Positions 39,243 through 42,950 of a stretch of DNA of 42,950 bases are shown one piece after another. Source of the stretch: Candidatus Hydrothermarchaeum profundi (GTDB lineage: Archaea > Hydrothermarchaeota > Hydrothermarchaeia > Hydrothermarchaeales > Hydrothermarchaeaceae). The notes under the pieces are model-generated. The model made no database searches, was not told the origin of the DNA, and saw nothing but the letters and a program-made list of their open reading frames with translations. Position 1 is the stretch's first letter. Every line of letters starts with the position of its first letter. Location of the stretch: NCBI GenBank assembly GCA_002011125.2, contig MTMF02000009.1, forward strand, positions 504,045 through 546,994. The letters run 5' to 3'. Position numbers and translations under genes: made by a program.

Positions 39243-42200
39243 TTAATCCAAAAGTTGCTCCAGGAGGGTCCTATACGCCTCAGAGGGCTCAACTCCTGAG
39301 AGCTCTATCAATTCCTTCAAATCCTCTATCCATCCCTTCCGTACGTAAGTCCTGTACATCTCTCTGAGGAATTCTTCTGGGAACTCGGGTTCGATGCCGG
39401 TAACCCATATCCAGTCCGCGACTCTACTTGCCCATCCCCTCTTCACCAGAGCTCTGTATCCCTTCTGGATGGTTTTCTCCGAGGGTTTAACCCCCGTTGC
39501 CTCTGCTAGGGCTTCTAGTTGGTCAAACTCTAGGTTCCGCATAATGGCGATATATCTTTTTTGAACGAGCTCCCCGGGAAGCTCTGGTTCGACTCCTGTC
39601 AGCTCCACTAACTCTTTAAAGATATCCGGGTTTCCCCTCTCTAGGAACATCCTGTAAACTTTTTGAAGGGTCTCCTCATGGGGGCTGGTTAGGGTAACCT
39701 CTACCAGAAATTTCACGCTGGTGTCCCAGCCCTTCCGTAGGTAGGTTTTATATATCTCCTGGAGGAATTCTTCTGGGAACTCGGGTTTAACCCCTGTGGC
39801 TATAACCAGTTCCTTGAAAAACGGCAGCCACCCCTTCTGCACTAGAGCCATGTAGCCTTCCTGCACGATCTCCTCAAAGGGCTCTACCCCCGTGAATTCT
39901 CTAAACCTTTTAAACTCATCTGGCCATCCCTCAGCCACGACGTTTATGTACGCCTCTTGGATAAACTCCTCGGGCAACTCCGGCTCAACCCCAGTAACCT
40001 CCTTTAACTCCTCTAGGAGATACATCGGCCTCCCCTCTTCGATGAAAGTTCTGTACACTCTCTGAACAGTTTCTCCTGGTAACTCTGGCTTAACTCCCGT
40101 AATCTCTACCAGATACACCAGGCTACTGGACCATCCCCTCTCTACGATGGTTTCATAAGCCTCCTGGAGGAATTCTTCTGGGAACTCGGGTTTAACCCCG
40201 GTAGCTATTACCAGCTCTTTCAGCTGCTTTAGGCTTCCATCCCTTACGAGGTCCCTGTACACTTCTTGTAGGAGATCCTCCGGTGGCTTGACCCCTGTGG
40301 TGTCTATCAGCTCCTTGAAATGTTCGAACCACTCTGAGGGAGGCAGCCCTTCTTGTACGCTCCATTCTACGAGGCTCCGATATTTTTTCCTGACAGCGTC
40401 CTCCGATGGCTTAACCCCTGTACGCCTCATTAATGCACCCAGATGGGACAGCCAGCCCTTCTCTAGGAAGGTTTTGCAGGCCTCCTGGACGAAGTCCTCC
40501 GATGGCTTAACCCCGGTAAGCTCCATCAGCTCCCAGATATCGTTCAACCACACTTCCTGCAGAAAGGTTTTATAGGTCTCCTGGACGAACTCCTCGGGCA
40601 GCTCTGGCTCTACCCCTGTGAGCTGCATCAGCGCCTCTACACCCGAGATGTTTCTTTCCAGCACGAAGTCTCTGTATTTCTCCTGGATCTTTCCTATGAG
40701 CATTTCTTTGTCTATGCCACGGGACTCGGCATAGGCAAAAAATCCCGAAGCCAAGGTAAAAAGTTTCAAAAGCCACTCCAGGAGGCTTCTGCCAGGCTTG
40801 ATTCCTGTGAACTCCATTAATTCCTTCAAGCTCTTTGGCTTCCCTTTTTGTATGAGGTTTGTATAGGCTTTCTGAATAAAATCCTCCGAGAGTCTGGGCT
40901 CAATCCCCGTGGCTTTCACCAGTTCTTTTAGATAACTTATCTGTCCATTCACCACCAAAGCCTTGTATCCCTCTTGAACCACCTTCTCCGACGGTTTAAT
41001 CCCTGTGGCCTTTATCAGTTCCTTGAATTCGCGGATTTCATTAAGCCAGCAAATCCTCGTCATTTTCGCTATAAAAAGCGAATACTGTTCTTGGACAAAG
41101 CCCTCGGGTAACCTTGGTTTAACACCCGTGGATTTTGCCGCATCTTTAAGGCGCTTTAGGTTTCTGCCGATTGAATGGCGCTCCGTGCACGCTAATCTTA
41201 CGCATTCCTTGTAGCACTCTTGGATGGCTTCATCCTCCAACTCGATTCCCAGAGCTCTGGCCGCGATTATAAAATCGTACACTCTGTGTCTTTGCTTGCA
41301 GCTCCGGTAGATTTCCTGAATATTTTCCTCCATCAGCTTGGTCCCTGTAACTTCTGCTATAATCACGAAATCGCACAGCCTGTTTCCCTTCTTGTATTTC
41401 TGGTAGACTTCTTGCAGGAAGGCGTTAGAGAACTTGGGCTTGATCTCTGTAACTTTTACGAATTCCCTTAACCCGGGCAAATCACATCCGCCCTTCAGAG
41501 CGAGATATTCATATGCCTCCTGAACCACTCGCTCAGCCGGGTCTATCCTCACAAACTCCTTAAACTCTCTAAAGCGCTCCACCCCTTGGTACTTCATAAT
41601 GTACTTGTACCTTCTCTGAACATCTCCCCAGCGTATCTTGAATCCTGTTACCTCCACCAGTTCTTTTATCACCCAAGGAGGAGCATGCCCTTCTCCCACC
41701 AGAACTTGATAAGCCCTACGAACAGCTTCCTCGGATAACCTGGGCTTGACCCCTGTAAGTTCGATGAGGTATTTTAAGCTGCCCGACCATGTATCCCTTA
41801 TAATAGCTTTGTATGCTCTCTGGAGGAATTCCTCTGGGAACTCGGGTTTTACCCCTGTGGCTATTATGAGTTCTTTCAGTGGTTTCAAGCTTCCATCCCT
41901 TACGAGGTCCCTGTACACTTCTTGTAGGAGATCCTCCGGTGGCTTGACCCCTGTGGTGTCTATCAGCTCCTTGAAATGTTCGAACCACTCTGAGGGAGGC
42001 AGCCCTTCTTGTATGCTCCATTCTACGAGGCTCCGATATTTTTTCCTGACAGCATCCTCTGATGGCTTAACCCCTGTACGCCTTATCAGTGCTTTTAGGT
42101 GAAGGAAGCACTCCTGCTTCAAGAAGGTTTTGCAGGCCTTCTGGACGAACTCCTCCGATGGCTTAACCCCGGTAAGCTCCATCAGCTCCCAGATATCATC

Positions 42201-42413
42201 TACCCGCTCTTTCCGGAGATAGCTTCTGTACGCCTCCTGGACGAACTCCTCGGGCAGCTCTGGCTCTACCCCTGTGAGTTGCATCAGCGCCTCTACACCC
42301 GAGATGTTTCTTTCCAGCACGAAGTCTCTGTATTTCTCCTGGATCTTTCCTATGAGCATTTCTTTGTCTATGCCCTTGGACTCGGCGTAGGCTAGCAAAT
42401 CCAAAGGTAACAT
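39243..42413 (-). CDS. Giant alpha-solenoid of ~28 PPR/TPR-like 32-34-residue repeats
   Basis: This 1056-residue protein consists almost wholly of units with consensus TGVKPE.PEEFVQEAY......G W..LKELxE, each 32 or 34 residues with a few 36-41-residue variants (for example the 40-residue unit containing EGLPPSEWFEHFKELID). Each unit predicts two helices; the G(V/I)(K/E)P turn and YxxxxxxxG spacing recall pentatricopeptide repeats, but the period is shorter than the PPR norm of 35. There is no signal peptide, membrane segment or catalytic domain. The N-terminal ~200 residues are repeated 552 residues later without indels. It is divergent from a membrane LRR gene at 42485. A protein- or RNA-binding scaffold is inference. 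Confidence 0.85.
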   Translation of the reverse strand: MLPLDLLAYAESKGIDKEMLIGKIQEKYRDFVLERNISGVEALMQLTGVEPELPEEFVQEAYRSYLRKERVDDIWELMELTGVKPSEEFVQKACKTFLKQECFLHLKALIRRTGVKPSEDAVRKKYRSLVEWSIQEGLPPSEWFEHFKELIDTTGVKPPEDLLQEVYRDLVRDGSLKPLKELIIATGVKPEFPEEFLQRAYKAIIRDTWSGSLKYLIELTGVKPRLSEEAVRRAYQVLVGEGHAPPWVIKELVEVTGFKIRWGDVQRRYKYIMKYQGVERFREFKEFVRIDPAERVVQEAYEYLALKGGCDLPGLREFVKVTEIKPKFSNAFLQEVYQKYKKGNRLCDFVIIAEVTGTKLMEENIQEIYRSCKQRHRVYDFIIAARALGIELEDEAIQECYKECVRLACTERHSIGRNLKRLKDAAKSTGVKPRLPEGFVQEQYSLFIAKMTRICWLNEIREFKELIKATGIKPSEKVVQEGYKALVVNGQISYLKELVKATGIEPRLSEDFIQKAYTNLIQKGKPKSLKELMEFTGIKPGRSLLEWLLKLFTLASGFFAYAESRGIDKEMLIGKIQEKYRDFVLERNISGVEALMQLTGVEPELPEEFVQETYKTFLQEVWLNDIWELMELTGVKPSEDFVQEACKTFLEKGWLSHLGALMRRTGVKPSEDAVRKKYRSLVEWSVQEGLPPSEWFEHFKELIDTTGVKPPEDLLQEVYRDLVRDGSLKQLKELVIATGVKPEFPEEFLQEAYETIVERGWSSSLVYLVEITGVKPELPGETVQRVYRTFIEEGRPMYLLEELKEVTGVEPELPEEFIQEAYINVVAEGWPDEFKRFREFTGVEPFEEIVQEGYMALVQKGWLPFFKELVIATGVKPEFPEEFLQEIYKTYLRKGWDTSVKFLVEVTLTSPHEETLQKVYRMFLERGNPDIFKELVELTGVEPELPGELVQKRYIAIMRNLEFDQLEALAEATGVKPSEKTIQKGYRALVKRGWASRVADWIWVTGIEPEFPEEFLREMYRTYVRKGWIEDLKELIELSGVEPSEAYRTLLEQLLD
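40190..40735 (-). repeat. Internal direct duplication, copy 2 (mate at 41846-42391)
   Basis: About 545 nt inside the solenoid gene is repeated at a constant offset of 1656 nt (552 codons), with long identical stretches, for example 40236-40360 against 41892-42016. At protein level both copies read GIDKEMLIGKIQEKYRDFVL and SGVEALMQLTGVEP, and continue through KELIDTTGVKPPEDLLQEVY. Confidence 0.9.
41846..42391 (-). repeat. Internal direct duplication, copy 1 (mate at 40190-40735)
   Basis: This is the N-terminal copy of the duplicated block in the solenoid gene. The fixed 1656-nt offset and absence of indels indicate a recent duplication or continuing gene conversion. Confidence 0.9.
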
Positions 42414-42484
42414 GCTAATAGATTTTTAACGTGTAGAGTTAAAAGTTTTATTGTATAAATGAAAAGAGTTTAAAACAAGGAGAA

Positions 42485-42950
42485 ATGAGGGCTGAGGAAA
42501 ATACTGAAGATTTACTTAGGGCTTTGAAATCTGACGCAGATACTGTCCAAGCCCTAGAGGGAAAGAGGCTTGGAGTGTCTGAGCCTCACGCTTCTTCTGC
42601 CAGGCATCGCAAGATTATGTCATTCTTCATCCTGGGAGTATTGCCCATCTCCCTAGCGGGATTGATGGTGTTTTTCCTTGCCACAAGGGCACCGATGCTC
42701 CTCCTGCTCCTTATACTGCTCTACGGTCTTGAACTCCTATTATTTATCGTGTTCTCCTTTGACCTAAGTTCAGTCGTTAAAGGCAGCCTGGTGTTCAAGG
42801 CGTCTATGGTTGATATGAGGTCTAGAGGGCTAACCGAGATATCAAGGGATGTCTGGAAGTATGGGCATTTGAAGATTCTCAGGTTGTCTCATAACCGCAT
42901 CGCCCATCTGCCGCCAGAGATAGGTGAACTCGAGGACTTAGAGGAGCTTG
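42485..42950 (+). CDS. Membrane-anchored leucine-rich repeat protein (3'-truncated by window)
   Basis: ATG 42485 follows AAGGAG, and the frame is open to the window end (about 155 codons). After a 38-residue polar start there are two adjacent membrane segments, at about residues 42-63 (IMSFFILGVLPISLAGLMVF) and about 66-88 (MLLLLLILLYGLELLLFIVF). A short linker and LRR units begin at about residue 119, LKILRLSHNRIAHLPPEIGE being the first. The LRR type matches the soluble LRR protein at 32542. A TATA-like TTGTATAAATG lies about 30 nt upstream. The full length and any further domains lie outside the window. Confidence 0.85.
   Translation, partial: MRAEENTEDLLRALKSDADTVQALEGKRLGVSEPHASSARHRKIMSFFILGVLPISLAGLMVFFLATRAPMLLLLLILLYGLELLLFIVFSFDLSSVVKGSLVFKASMVDMRSRGLTEISRDVWKYGHLKILRLSHNRIAHLPPEIGELEDLEEL

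Noticed and set aside
40288-42395. Plus-strand frames opposite the solenoid gene
   Set aside because: Antisense shadows repeating with the same period as the real minus-strand gene.

Overview
The window is archaeal chromosomal DNA. The evidence is the gene order (RNA polymerase B''-B'-A'-A'', L30e, NusA-like KH protein, S12, S7, aEF-2, aEF-1A, S10), Shine-Dalgarno plus TATA/BRE-like signals, and a tRNA-Ser whose intron folds into a canonical bulge-helix-bulge. RNA polymerase subunit B is split into B'' and B', as in many euryarchaeal lineages and unlike Thermococcales. I cannot name the genus from sequence alone.

Layout. (1) 1-12.5 kb: one dense, co-directional transcription/translation operon, entered in the middle of rpoB''; junctions overlap or nearly touch. 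(2) 12.5-22.1 kb: an accessory block bounded by tRNA-Ser(GGA) and tRNA-Leu(UAG). It holds two divergent small genes (one a clear winged-helix protein), a decayed gene, and a minus-strand cassette of PLD-SNF2 helicase, N6-adenine methyltransferase and Fic protein, which looks like a restriction/defence module. (3) 22.3-27 kb: a DUF4258/DUF2283 pair (toxin-antitoxin-like), a gene relic, a GNAT/SpoIIM-like membrane protein pair, and several small unknowns. (4) 27-32.2 kb: two envelope genes (a ZU5-like secreted protein and a membrane-anchored protein with two aspartyl-protease DTG motifs), a TIM-barrel protein, and two near-identical zinc-ribbon genes in direct orientation at either end, the second frameshifted. 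(5) 32.2-42.95 kb: an island rich in repeat proteins. These are an LRR protein, a companion carrying the same unnamed N-terminal domain, a beta-propeller protein, a 16-unit HEAT protein, cysteine-containing unknowns, a ruined VapBC pair, a 1056-residue protein built from about 28 PPR/TPR-like 32-34-residue units, and a membrane-anchored LRR protein cut by the window end.

The core operon is conventional. The candidates for something undescribed are the repeat-protein island (especially the 1056-residue solenoid with its internal 1656-nt-offset duplication), the fused double-DTG protease beside a ZU5-like surface protein, and the helicase-nuclease/methylase/Fic cassette. Relics, frameshifts and shared short duplications from 13 to 39 kb show that this side of the tRNAs is turning over quickly.
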